Positions 1-4,965 of a stretch of DNA of 5,567 nucleotides are shown one piece after another. The position numbers and the translations under genes are program-made. Numbering within the stretch: the first letter of the stretch is position 1; each line of letters starts with the position of its first letter. The DNA is from Betaproteobacteria bacterium (GTDB lineage: Bacteria; Pseudomonadota; Gammaproteobacteria; Burkholderiales; Burkholderiaceae_C), in assembly GCA_005882155.1 (NCBI GenBank), contig VBCQ01000352.1, forward strand, positions 1 to 5,567. The letters are read 5' to 3'. The notes under the pieces were generated by a model. It worked only from the letters and a program-made list of their open reading frames with translations, searched no databases and was not told the DNA's origin.

Positions 1-1160
1 AGCATGCGGTGGCCGATGCGCAAGCCGCGCGAGCGCAGGCCGAGACGGCGAATCGGGTGAAGGACGAATTTCTCGCGATGCTCGGCCATGAGTTGCGCAA
101 CCCGCTCGCGCCGATCGTCACCGCGCTGCACTTGATGGCGCGGCGCGGCGACGCGGCGAGCGTGAAAGAGCGCAGCATCATCGAACGGCAGGTCGCGCAT
201 CTGCGGCGGCTGGTCGACGACTTGCTCGACGTGTCACGCATCACCAAGGGCAAGATCACGTTGCAGCACGAGCGCGTCGACATGAACGCAGTCGTCGCGC
301 GTTCGCTCGAGCTCACGCAGCCGGCGCTCGAACAGCGTGCGCGCTCGATCGAGGTCGACCTGCCGGGCGAGCCGCTGTGGGTCGTCGGCGACGCGGTGCG
401 CCTGACGCAGGTGCTGTGCAACCTGCTCGGCAACGCCGCCAAGTTCACGCCGGCCGACGGCCGCATCGCGCTGCGCCTGCGCGAACGCGATGGCCTGGTG
501 GAGGTCGTCGTCGAAGACGAGGGCAGCGGCATCGCGCCCGAGTTGCTGAGCCATGTGTTCGATCTGTTCATGCAAGGCGAGCAGCCGCTCGATCGCCATG
601 CCGGCGGCTTGGGCCTCGGGCTCGCGATCGTCAAGACGCTGGTGCACATGCACGGCGGCAGCGTCAGCGCGGCGAGCGACGGCAGCGGCCGCGGCAGCGT
701 CTTCACAGTGCGGTTGCCGGCGGCGAACAGCAGCGGCGTGATCCCCATCGCCGCGATCGAAGCGGCACCGGTGACGCGTTGCAGCGGCCGCATCCTCGTC
801 GTCGACGACAACGTCGATGCGGCGGAGACGCTCGCGCAGCTGTTGCGCGATGTCGGCTACGAGGTGCGCACCGCGCCCGACGGCGCGGCCGCGCTGGCGC
901 TGGTCGACAGCTTCATGCCCGAGCTCGCGATGGTCGACATCGGCCTGCCCGGCATGGACGGCTACGAGCTGGCGCGGCGTCTGCGCGCCGACTCGCGCGT
1001 GCCGCGCTTGCGGCTGGTCGCGCTGACCGGCTACGGCCGCGAGCCCGATCGAGTGCGTGCATTGCAGGCGCAATTCGACGAGCACCTCGTCAAGCCGGTG
1101 GCGGCCGACCGCTTGCTCGAAGTGCTGCGGCGCCTGCTCGAATCGGCGACTGTCGCCTGA
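1..1160 (+). CDS. Hybrid sensor histidine kinase/response regulator, C-terminal part (5' truncated)
   Basis: Cytoplasmic transmitter plus receiver of a hybrid two-component kinase. The frame is open from the window edge, so the sensory N-terminus is missing; a GTG at 9 is in frame but mid-protein. Counting from that codon, the H-box (FLAMLGHELRNPLAPI) holds phospho-accepting His27. The N-box (NLLGNAAKFT) has Asn138 and Asn142, the G1 box is DEGSG at 170-174, the F-box (VFDLF) is near 185, and the G2 box GLGLGL is at 200-205. This is a complete HisKA-HATPase_c core. A receiver domain follows from about residue 260: acidic pair Asp266-Asp267, phospho-acceptor Asp310 in MVDIGLPGMDG, Thr340 and Lys362 (LVKPV). 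All catalytic residues are present. Phosphate presumably moves from His27 to Asp310 and then to an HPt protein or separate regulator, neither of which is in the window. The signal is unknown. Its stop lies 4 nt from the stop of the convergent paiB-like gene. Confidence 0.95.
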   Translation, partial: HAVADAQAARAQAETANRVKDEFLAMLGHELRNPLAPIVTALHLMARRGDAASVKERSIIERQVAHLRRLVDDLLDVSRITKGKITLQHERVDMNAVVARSLELTQPALEQRARSIEVDLPGEPLWVVGDAVRLTQVLCNLLGNAAKFTPADGRIALRLRERDGLVEVVVEDEGSGIAPELLSHVFDLFMQGEQPLDRHAGGLGLGLAIVKTLVHMHGGSVSAASDGSGRGSVFTVRLPAANSSGVIPIAAIEAAPVTRCSGRILVVDDNVDAAETLAQLLRDVGYEVRTAPDGAAALALVDSFMPELAMVDIGLPGMDGYELARRLRADSRVPRLRLVALTGYGREPDRVRALQAQFDEHLVKPVAADRLLEVLRRLLESATVA

Positions 1161-1164
1161 TGCT

Positions 1165-1806
1165 TCAGCGCGTCGCGCGCTCCATCACCAGCGCGGCCAT
1201 TGCATGGGAGAGCGCGTCGGGGCGCGACTCGAGGCCGGCGGCGACGCCGAGCCGATCGGCGAATGGCCGGTTCTGACTCACCTTCCACTTGCCCTCGATG
1301 CGCGCGATCGGCATTTCGATGCCGACGATCGCGCCGAGCATCCGATCGATGAAATCGCGCGGCGCATCGCTCACCGCCCACGGCAGTGCCTGGCCCGCCT
1401 CCTGCTGCGTCGTCAGTGCCGTCACATGGGCGAGCAGCCAGTCGGCGTCGTCGACGATGCGCGGCTCGCCGTGCGCATGCACGACGGCGTAATTCCAGGT
1501 CGGCACCGCCTTGCCGTCGGCGTGTTTGCTCGGGTACCACGACGGGCTGATGTAAGCCTGCGGCCCTTGGAAGATCGCGATCGCCGGCGCGCTCGCCGCC
1601 GACAAGCGCTGCCACAGCGGGTTGGCGCGCGCGACATGACCGTGCAGCGTGCCATGCGGGCCGTGGCTCGCATCGATCAACAGCGGCATGTGGTTGGCGA
1701 TCAGCTCGCCGTCGCCGAGCGCGACGAAGGCCGCAAGCGGGTGGGCGCGAATCAGGCCGTGCAGCACGTCGAGCCGGGTCTCTTCGAAATGAGAAGGTTG
1801 ATACAT
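1165..1806 (-). CDS. PaiB-like FMN-binding negative transcriptional regulator family protein
   Basis: A 213-aa protein, about the usual length for the PaiB/FMN-binding split-barrel family. It starts with the typical MYQPSHFEE segment, followed by LIRAHPL (18-24), ANHMPLL (37-43), LHGHVARANP (54-63), FQGPQAYISPSWYPSK (79-94) and VPTWNYAVVHAHG (101-113). Near the C-terminus is KWKVSQNRP (173-181). These conserved blocks make the family assignment firm. In Bacillus subtilis PaiB affects sporulation and protease genes, but proteobacterial members are mostly uncharacterised and may be flavin-binding enzymes rather than DNA-binding regulators; no helix-turn-helix is evident. The ATG at 1806 lies 9 nt after the osmC-like stop, and a weak GAAG ribosome site overlaps that stop, so translation is probably coupled. 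It is the last gene of the minus-strand run. No terminator is visible before the convergent kinase gene. I give no symbol because the function is not established. Confidence 0.9.
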   Translation of the reverse strand: MYQPSHFEETRLDVLHGLIRAHPLAAFVALGDGELIANHMPLLIDASHGPHGTLHGHVARANPLWQRLSAASAPAIAIFQGPQAYISPSWYPSKHADGKAVPTWNYAVVHAHGEPRIVDDADWLLAHVTALTTQQEAGQALPWAVSDAPRDFIDRMLGAIVGIEMPIARIEGKWKVSQNRPFADRLGVAAGLESRPDALSHAMAALVMERATR

Positions 1807-1815
1807 CGCGTCGCT

Positions 1816-2286
1816 TCAGTGAGGGGTGACGGGTTCGCAGCGAATGTCGGTCCTGACCGAGTTGGCGATGTAGCAGGCTTCGTGGGCGCGGTGATGCAGC
1901 GCATTCAGCGCGGCCGCGTCGGGCTCGCGTGCGCCGCTGAAGCGCACCGCGGGCCGCAGCGTCACCAGTGTCATCGCGAGGCGCCCCTGCTCGTTGCGCG
2001 CCATCACGCCGACGGCGTCGTCACGGTAGTCGTCGACGATGAAGCCGTCTTTCGCGGCGAGCGCGAGAAACCACAGCATGTGACAGCTCGACAACGAGGC
2101 GACGAAGGCTTCTTCGGGGTCGACGCAGCTGAGGTCCGAGCCGGGGGGCGGCACCGACTGCGGCGCCGACGACGCCGGTACCGTCACGCCGCCGTCGAAG
2201 TGCCACGCGTGGCGGCGGCTGTAGCGGTTGTCGGTGAAGCTCTCGTCGTGGCGTTGCCAGTGAACGGTGGCGACGTAGTCGGACAT
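1816..2286 (-). CDS. OsmC family protein (putative organic hydroperoxide/thiol-dependent reductase)
   Basis: A 156-aa cytoplasmic protein of the OsmC/Ohr superfamily. The two family cysteines are visible: Cys68 in SLSSCHMLWF, which leads the central helix, and Cys138 in EACYIANSV. In characterised members this pair reduces organic hydroperoxides, recharged by lipoyl or dithiol donors. Cys54 and Cys150 are additional and are not part of that signature. The N-terminal part (VATVHWQRHDESFTDNRYSRRHAWHFDGG, residues 5-33, quoted in sections: VATVHWQRHD, then ESFTDNRYSR, then RHAWHFDGG) gives the usual beta-strands. The start at 2286 is preferred because a good AAGGAG lies 5 nt upstream. The frame stays open to an ATG at 2391, but that would overlap mnmA by 85 nt and add an arginine-rich, non-family extension. 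It lies 20 nt after mnmA and 9 nt before the paiB-like gene. The subgroup (OsmC, Ohr or YhfA-like) and true substrate cannot be settled here. Confidence 0.9.
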   Translation of the reverse strand: MSDYVATVHWQRHDESFTDNRYSRRHAWHFDGGVTVPASSAPQSVPPPGSDLSCVDPEEAFVASLSSCHMLWFLALAAKDGFIVDDYRDDAVGVMARNEQGRLAMTLVTLRPAVRFSGAREPDAAALNALHHRAHEACYIANSVRTDIRCEPVTPH

Positions 2287-2291
2287 GTTCG

Positions 2292-2297
2292 CTCCTT
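2292..2297 (-). promoter_or_regulatory. Ribosome binding site of the osmC-like gene
   Basis: AAGGAG on the minus strand, 5 nt before the ATG at 2286. It decides the start over the upstream in-frame ATG at 2391. It lies wholly in the 20-nt gap after mnmA, so the gene can be initiated independently of mnmA translation. Confidence 0.85.
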
Positions 2298-2306
2298 GGG
2301 TTGAAT

Positions 2307-3410
2307 TCAATGCGCCGACGCGATGACGCCGCCGCCCAAGCAGACCTCGCCGTCGTACAGCACCGCCGACTGCCCCGGCGTGACAGCCCATTGCGCGTCG
2401 CCAAAGCGAAGTGCGAAGGCGTCATCGGCCGCGTCGCCGAGCTCGCAGACCGCGTCGGATTGGCGATAGCGCGTTTTCGCCGCGAGCAGTGCGGCGGGCG
2501 GCGCGCTGCCTGCGACCCAACTCGCATCGTCGGCGCTCAGCGCGGTCGATTGCAGCCACGGGTGATCGTGGCCTTGCACGACATACAGGGTGTTGGCCGC
2601 CATGTTCTTGCGCGCGACGAACCACGGCGCGTGTTCGCTCCCCCCCTTGGCTGCACCGCGCGGCTTGAGCCCACCGATGCCGATTCCTTTGCGCTGGCCG
2701 AGCGTGTAGAAGCTCAAGCCCACATGCTCGCCGACGACGCGGCCGCGGTCGTCCTCGATCGGTCCCGGCGTGTTCGCGAGGTAGCGATTGAGAAACTCGC
2801 GAAACGGCCGCTCGCCGATGAAGCAGATGCCGGTCGAGTCCTTCTTCTTCGCGTTCGGCAGTCCGATCTCGGCGGCGATCCGGCGCACCTCGGTCTTCTT
2901 CAGTTCGCCGACCGGGAACAGCGTCTTCGCGAGCTGCGACTGGGTGAGCCGGTGCAGGAAGTAGCTCTGGTCCTTCAGCGGGTCGAGGCCCTTCAGCAGC
3001 TCGAAGCGGCCTGATCGCTCGCGCACTCTCGCGTAGTGACCTGTCGCGATCGTGTCGGCGCCGAGTCGCATTGCATGGTCGAGGAAGGCCTTGAATTTGA
3101 TCTCGGCGTTGCACAACACGTCAGGGTTCGGCGTGCGGCCGGCCTGGTACTCGCGCAAGAACTCGGCGAACACGCGGTCCTTGTAGTCGCCGGCGAAATT
3201 CACATGCTCGATCGGGATGCCGAGCACGTCGGCAACGCTCGCCGCGTCGATGAAGTCCTGGCGCGACGAGCAGTACTCGTCGTCGTCATCGTCTTCCCAG
3301 TTCTTCATGAAGATCGCGATGACCTCGTGGCCCTGAGTCTTCAGCAGGTGGGCCGAGACCGCGGAATCGACGCCGCCGCTCAGACCCACGACCACCCGTT
3401 GCTTCGCCAT
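2307..3410 (-). CDS. mnmA: tRNA-specific 2-thiouridylase MnmA (tRNA-uridine 2-sulfurtransferase)
   Basis: MnmA adenylates C2 of wobble uridine 34 in tRNA-Lys, -Glu and -Gln, then thiolates it with persulfide sulfur delivered through IscS and the Tus relay in E. coli. The product is 367 aa, normal for the family. The PP-loop SGGVDS is at 11-16. The acidic segment NWEDDDDDEYCSSRQD (37-52) is typical of beta-proteobacterial forms. Catalytic cysteines are Cys100 in NPDVLCNAEIKFK and Cys196 in DSTGICFIGER, and TGHYAR is at 123-128. The tRNA-binding C-terminal barrel includes GLSFYTLGQRKGIGIGG (231-247) and NTLYVVQGHDHPWL (273-286). ATG at 3410 (MAKQRVVVG) is chosen; a TTG one codon upstream is also possible. 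No Shine-Dalgarno is visible and the thioesterase stop is only 9 nt upstream, suggesting termination-reinitiation. A seven-G run on the coding strand lies within the codons for KGGS (255-258). All catalytic residues are intact, so the gene should be functional. Confidence 0.98.
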   Translation of the reverse strand: MAKQRVVVGLSGGVDSAVSAHLLKTQGHEVIAIFMKNWEDDDDDEYCSSRQDFIDAASVADVLGIPIEHVNFAGDYKDRVFAEFLREYQAGRTPNPDVLCNAEIKFKAFLDHAMRLGADTIATGHYARVRERSGRFELLKGLDPLKDQSYFLHRLTQSQLAKTLFPVGELKKTEVRRIAAEIGLPNAKKKDSTGICFIGERPFREFLNRYLANTPGPIEDDRGRVVGEHVGLSFYTLGQRKGIGIGGLKPRGAAKGGSEHAPWFVARKNMAANTLYVVQGHDHPWLQSTALSADDASWVAGSAPPAALLAAKTRYRQSDAVCELGDAADDAFALRFGDAQWAVTPGQSAVLYDGEVCLGGGVIASAH

Positions 3411-3419
3411 CAAACGATT

Positions 3420-3863
3420 TTAGTGAGGCGGCGCGGTGTTGATGTTGCGTGCGGTGCCGAGCAGCGTTGCGCACAAGGTCTCGTGATCGTCGGCGTCGAC
3501 CGCGTAGACCTCGGCGGCGCAGACGGTCAGCAGCTTGCCGGCGTCGACGACGCGCCCGCGTGCGCGCAACCGGCGGCCGCGGGCGGGGCCGACGATCTTC
3601 AGCGTCGCGTCGATCGTCGCGTTGATCCAGCCCGGCGCGAGCAAGGTGCCGGCGGCGGCCACCGCAGCGAAGTCGGCGGCGGCGAAGATCGCGGTCGCCT
3701 GCAGCTGGCCGGGGCGAAAGCTGAAGGTCTCGCTGATCGGCAACTCGAGCTCGACGTCGCCCGCTTCGATGCGAACGAACTGCAGCTGCAGCGCTTGGGC
3801 GACCGGCATCGCGAGCACGGCATGGCGAATTTGATCGGCCATCGGGGCAGTGGGTGGGTTCAT
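3420..3863 (-). CDS. PaaI-like hotdog-fold thioesterase (HGG motif replaced)
   Basis: A 147-aa protein, the size of single-domain hotdog acyl-CoA thioesterases. The pattern is a helix-rich start, then GDVELELPISETFSFRPG (35-52), then an alanine-rich helix with Asp64 (AIFAAADFAAVAAA). Strands with DATLKIVGPARGRRLRARGRVVDAG follow (79-103, read as DATLKIVGPARG, RRLRARGRVVDAG), ending in CAAEVYAVDADDHETLCATLLGT. Asp64 aligns with the catalytic Asp of E. coli PaaI, but the residues nine before it are Gln55-Ala56-Thr57, where PaaI has HGG. Substrate and even activity are therefore uncertain. ATG 3863 overlaps the merR stop (ATGA) and has AAGG 7-8 nt upstream; a second ATG at 3842 lacks a ribosome site. 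Coupling to merR suggests that the regulator responds to, or controls, this enzyme's acyl or aryl substrate. That link is inferred from position only. Confidence 0.75.
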   Translation of the reverse strand: MNPPTAPMADQIRHAVLAMPVAQALQLQFVRIEAGDVELELPISETFSFRPGQLQATAIFAAADFAAVAAAGTLLAPGWINATIDATLKIVGPARGRRLRARGRVVDAGKLLTVCAAEVYAVDADDHETLCATLLGTARNINTAPPH

Positions 3864-4258
3864 CGGGAAGCCTTTTTGGTGGACGGAAACGGAGACGGCG
3901 ACCGCGCCTTGCGCTCGCGCTGCTTGAACCAGCCGATGTGCGAGACGAGCTTTCGGCGCAACGCCTGCTGCTCGGCGATCGCCGCGTCGACTTCGTCGAT
4001 CCGCTGGCGCATCGTGACGATCATTTCGTCGATGGTCAGCGTGCCGGCGCGGTAGCGCGGCAGCATGTCGGCGATCGCCTTCAGCGAAAAGCCGAGGTCG
4101 CGGCCCATCGCGATTAAGGTCACTTCGCGCGCCGTGCGCTCGGCGAATTCGCGGTAGCCCGAGCGCTGCCGCTCGGCGCGGATCAGCCCCAGGTCTTCGT
4201 AGCGGCGCAGCCGGTGCGCCGACACGCCGGTGCGCTTTGCGAGCTCGGACACTCTCAT
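3860..4258 (-). CDS. MerR family transcriptional regulator
   Basis: A 132-aa regulator with the MerR winged-helix domain at its start: MRVSELAKRTGVSAHRLRRYE, read as MRVSELAKRTG (helix 1-turn) and VSAHRLRRYEDLGLI (recognition helix and wing), then SGYREF at 33-38. The second DNA-binding helix pair covers about 43-70 (VTLIAMGRDLGFSLKAIADML). A dimerisation helix follows at about 75-112, and the tail from 113 is basic and Ser/Pro-rich. There is no cysteine, so it is not a thiol-based metal or redox sensor of the MerR/CueR/SoxR type. No effector domain is present beyond the coiled coil, and the ligand is unknown. The usual LRYYE motif reads LRRYE. The start at 4258 fits the family N-terminus exactly, although no good ribosome site precedes it. 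The stop overlaps the thioesterase start by 4 nt. A perfect palindrome at 4274-4296, 15 nt upstream of the ATG, is a candidate autoregulatory operator. Confidence 0.92.
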   Translation of the reverse strand: MRVSELAKRTGVSAHRLRRYEDLGLIRAERQRSGYREFAERTAREVTLIAMGRDLGFSLKAIADMLPRYRAGTLTIDEMIVTMRQRIDEVDAAIAEQQALRRKLVSHIGWFKQRERKARSPSPFPSTKKASR

Positions 4259-4273
4259 GCGCGGCAGCTTAGC

Positions 4274-4296
4274 GAGCTTCGCACTGTGCGAAGCTC
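4274..4296. repeat. 23-bp perfect palindrome upstream of merR (candidate operator)
   Basis: GAGCTTCGCAC, one central T, then GTGCGAAGCTC: eleven-bp arms with no mismatch. It occupies half of the 47-nt gap between the nudix stop and the merR ATG. MerR-family proteins bind as dimers to palindromes of about this size near their own promoter, so an operator for the adjacent MerR is the leading reading. In RNA the same bases could form a ten-bp stem with a three-base loop. No T-run follows in either direction, so it is not a standard intrinsic terminator. I could not find a clean -35/-10 pair flanking it. On the minus strand TTGACG lies upstream and GCTAAG downstream, but 30 nt apart, which is too far even for MerR promoters. 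Confidence 0.75.
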
Positions 4297-4305
4297 ATTA
4301 CAGCG

Positions 4306-4797
4306 TCAAACTTTGCTGTCGCTTGCGTAGACGCTGGCGTTGCAGTCCAACAAGTCGAGCGGATAGCGGCGGCCGGCGACGAAGTCCTCGATGCATTGCA
4401 GCACCAGCGGGCTGCGGTGCCGATCGCGGCTCTCGCGCACTTCAGTCAAGCTCATCCACAGCGTGCGAACGATGCCGGTGTCGAGCGTGCGCGCCGGATC
4501 GGGGTCGCCGATGGTGCCGCCGAAAGCGAAGCGCAGATAGGTCATGTCCTCGTCGGCAGCGGGCCGGCGAAAGCGGTACAGGTAGACGCCGACCAGCCGA
4601 TCGGGGCTGAACTGGCGGGTCGTCTCCTCGAGCGTCTCGCGCACGACCGCCTGCTGCAGCGACTCGCCCGGGTCGAGGTGGCCGGCCGGATTGTTCAGCT
4701 TCAGGCCTTCGACGGTGCGCTCTTCGACGAGCAGAAAGCGGCCATCGCGTTCGATGATCGCCGCTACGGTGACACTCGGTTTCCAACGCTCGGTCAT
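4306..4797 (-). CDS. nudJ: NudJ-like Nudix hydrolase
   Basis: A 163-aa Nudix phosphohydrolase with the box at residues 39-60 (GHLDPGESLQQAVV then RETLEETT). The G-x5-E-x7-RE-x2-EE core is complete, with Arg53, Glu54, Glu57 and Glu58. The final Gly of the consensus is Thr60, which I believe is common in NudJ relatives. N-terminal strands WKPSVTVAAIIERDGRFLLVEE (5-26, read as WKPSVTVAAI and IERDGRFLLVEE) precede it, and LNNPAGHLDPGE matches the NudJ arrangement. E. coli NudJ hydrolyses thiamine pyrophosphate derivatives and nucleoside triphosphates, and its gene adjoins mnmA. Here the two are near neighbours on the same strand, separated by merR and the thioesterase, which supports the NudJ assignment. 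The ATG at 4797 has no clear ribosome site. It is the first gene of the minus-strand run, facing away from pntA. Substrate specificity cannot be read from the sequence. Confidence 0.88.
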   Translation of the reverse strand: MTERWKPSVTVAAIIERDGRFLLVEERTVEGLKLNNPAGHLDPGESLQQAVVRETLEETTRQFSPDRLVGVYLYRFRRPAADEDMTYLRFAFGGTIGDPDPARTLDTGIVRTLWMSLTEVRESRDRHRSPLVLQCIEDFVAGRRYPLDLLDCNASVYASDSKV

Positions 4798-4817
4798 CGG
4801 CGAAATGGTAGCCCAAC

Positions 4818-4827
4818 CCTAATTAGG
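4818..4827. repeat. Short AT-centred palindrome CCTAATTAGG
   Basis: A perfect 10-bp palindrome in one of the few AT-rich patches of this GC-rich window, 21 nt upstream of the nudJ ATG. It lies where a promoter or a repressor half-site could sit. It is short enough to occur by chance, and no partner copy is seen elsewhere in the intergenic region. Confidence 0.4.
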
Positions 4828-4893
4828 CCGATGCAGCGCAACCGGAAGCGGCTGCGGTTTGTGTAAGCTCTGGCGAATTTCGGTCTGCCTGTC

Positions 4894-4916
4894 GCCGGCG
4901 CAACAATTGCGGCGGC
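4894..4916. repeat. Imperfect inverted repeat in the pntA leader region
   Basis: Arms GCCGGCGCAA and TTGCGGCGGC flank CAA, pairing over ten positions with one mismatch; the inner CGCAA/TTGCG is perfect. It lies about 50 nt upstream of the pntA ATG. It could form a leader hairpin or be a protein site. No T-run follows, and the GC-rich context raises the chance of coincidental pairing. Confidence 0.35.
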
Positions 4917-4953
4917 CGTTTGCAGATTCAATCGCAACGCGAAGCAAAGCGCC

Positions 4954-4960
4954 GAGGAGG
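4954..4960 (+). promoter_or_regulatory. Ribosome binding site of pntA
   Basis: GAGGAGG ends 5 nt before the ATG at 4966. It is the strongest Shine-Dalgarno match in the window and fixes the pntA start, in line with high expression of a membrane-complex subunit. Confidence 0.9.
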
Positions 4961-4965
4961 CTTTC

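Larger units (their letters stand above)
1165..4797 (-). other. Predicted six-gene transcription unit: nudJ-merR-thioesterase-mnmA-osmC-paiB
   Basis: All six genes lie on the minus strand with spacings, in transcription order, of 47 nt, a 4-nt overlap, 9 nt, 20 nt and 9 nt. No intrinsic terminator (GC stem plus T-run) is seen between them. Internal control is possible at the merR palindrome, and osmC has its own strong ribosome site. Co-transcription is an inference from spacing; the 47-nt gap before merR is the likeliest place for a second promoter. Confidence 0.6.
4798..4965. promoter_or_regulatory. Divergent intergenic region between nudJ and pntA
   Basis: These 168 nt separate the divergent starts of the Nudix gene and pntA, so promoters for both should lie here. 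I see no consensus-grade -35/-10 pair in either direction. The best fragment toward nudJ is TACCAT near 4806-4811 without a good -35; toward pntA, TTGCAG at 4920-4925 lacks a good -10. The region contains a short AT-rich palindrome (4818-4827), an imperfect inverted repeat (4894-4916) and the pntA ribosome site. No open frame or RNA gene is supported. Confidence 0.5.

Noticed and set aside
234..1085. Long minus-strand open frame (283 codons) opposite the hybrid kinase
   Set aside because: Its product is rich in Arg, Ala, Gln and His with no recognisable domain, and it lies wholly antisense to a kinase with all motifs intact. It is a GC-rich shadow frame.
1167..1181. GC-rich stem AGCGCG/CGCGCT just after the kinase stop as a terminator
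   Set aside because: The arms are only 6 bp, no T-run follows on either strand, and the stem lies inside the paiB-like coding end. Such stems are common in GC-rich coding DNA.
377..1276. Plus-strand open frame of 299 codons overlapping the kinase in another frame
   Set aside because: The product is low-complexity and rich in Arg, Ala and Gly, and it overlaps a well-supported gene; no motif or ribosome site supports it.
1057..2304. Plus-strand open frame of 415 codons, the longest in the window
   Set aside because: It lies antisense to the paiB-like and osmC-like genes, both of which show clear family motifs. Its own product is rich in Arg, Ala and Val without any recognised domain. Length alone is not evidence at this GC content.
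2287..2391. Upstream start extension of the osmC-like gene from an ATG at 2391
   Set aside because: It would overlap mnmA by 85 nt and add a Gly/Arg-rich non-family extension; the start at 2286 has a strong AAGGAG at the right distance.
2301..3014. Plus-strand open frame of 237 codons antisense to mnmA
   Set aside because: Shadow of mnmA, whose sequence is strongly conserved in the opposite strand; no domain recognised.
3036..4055. Plus-strand open frame of 339 codons antisense to mnmA, the thioesterase and merR
   Set aside because: It crosses three real genes and their junctions, and the product looks like random GC-rich translation.
4274..4296. Palindrome upstream of merR as an intrinsic terminator for nudJ
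   Set aside because: The stem is strong, but it is followed on the minus strand by GCTAAGCTGCC rather than a T-run, so a canonical Rho-independent terminator is not supported.
4396..4866. Plus-strand open frame of 156 codons antisense to the Nudix gene
   Set aside because: The opposite strand has a complete Nudix box; this frame has no recognisable features.
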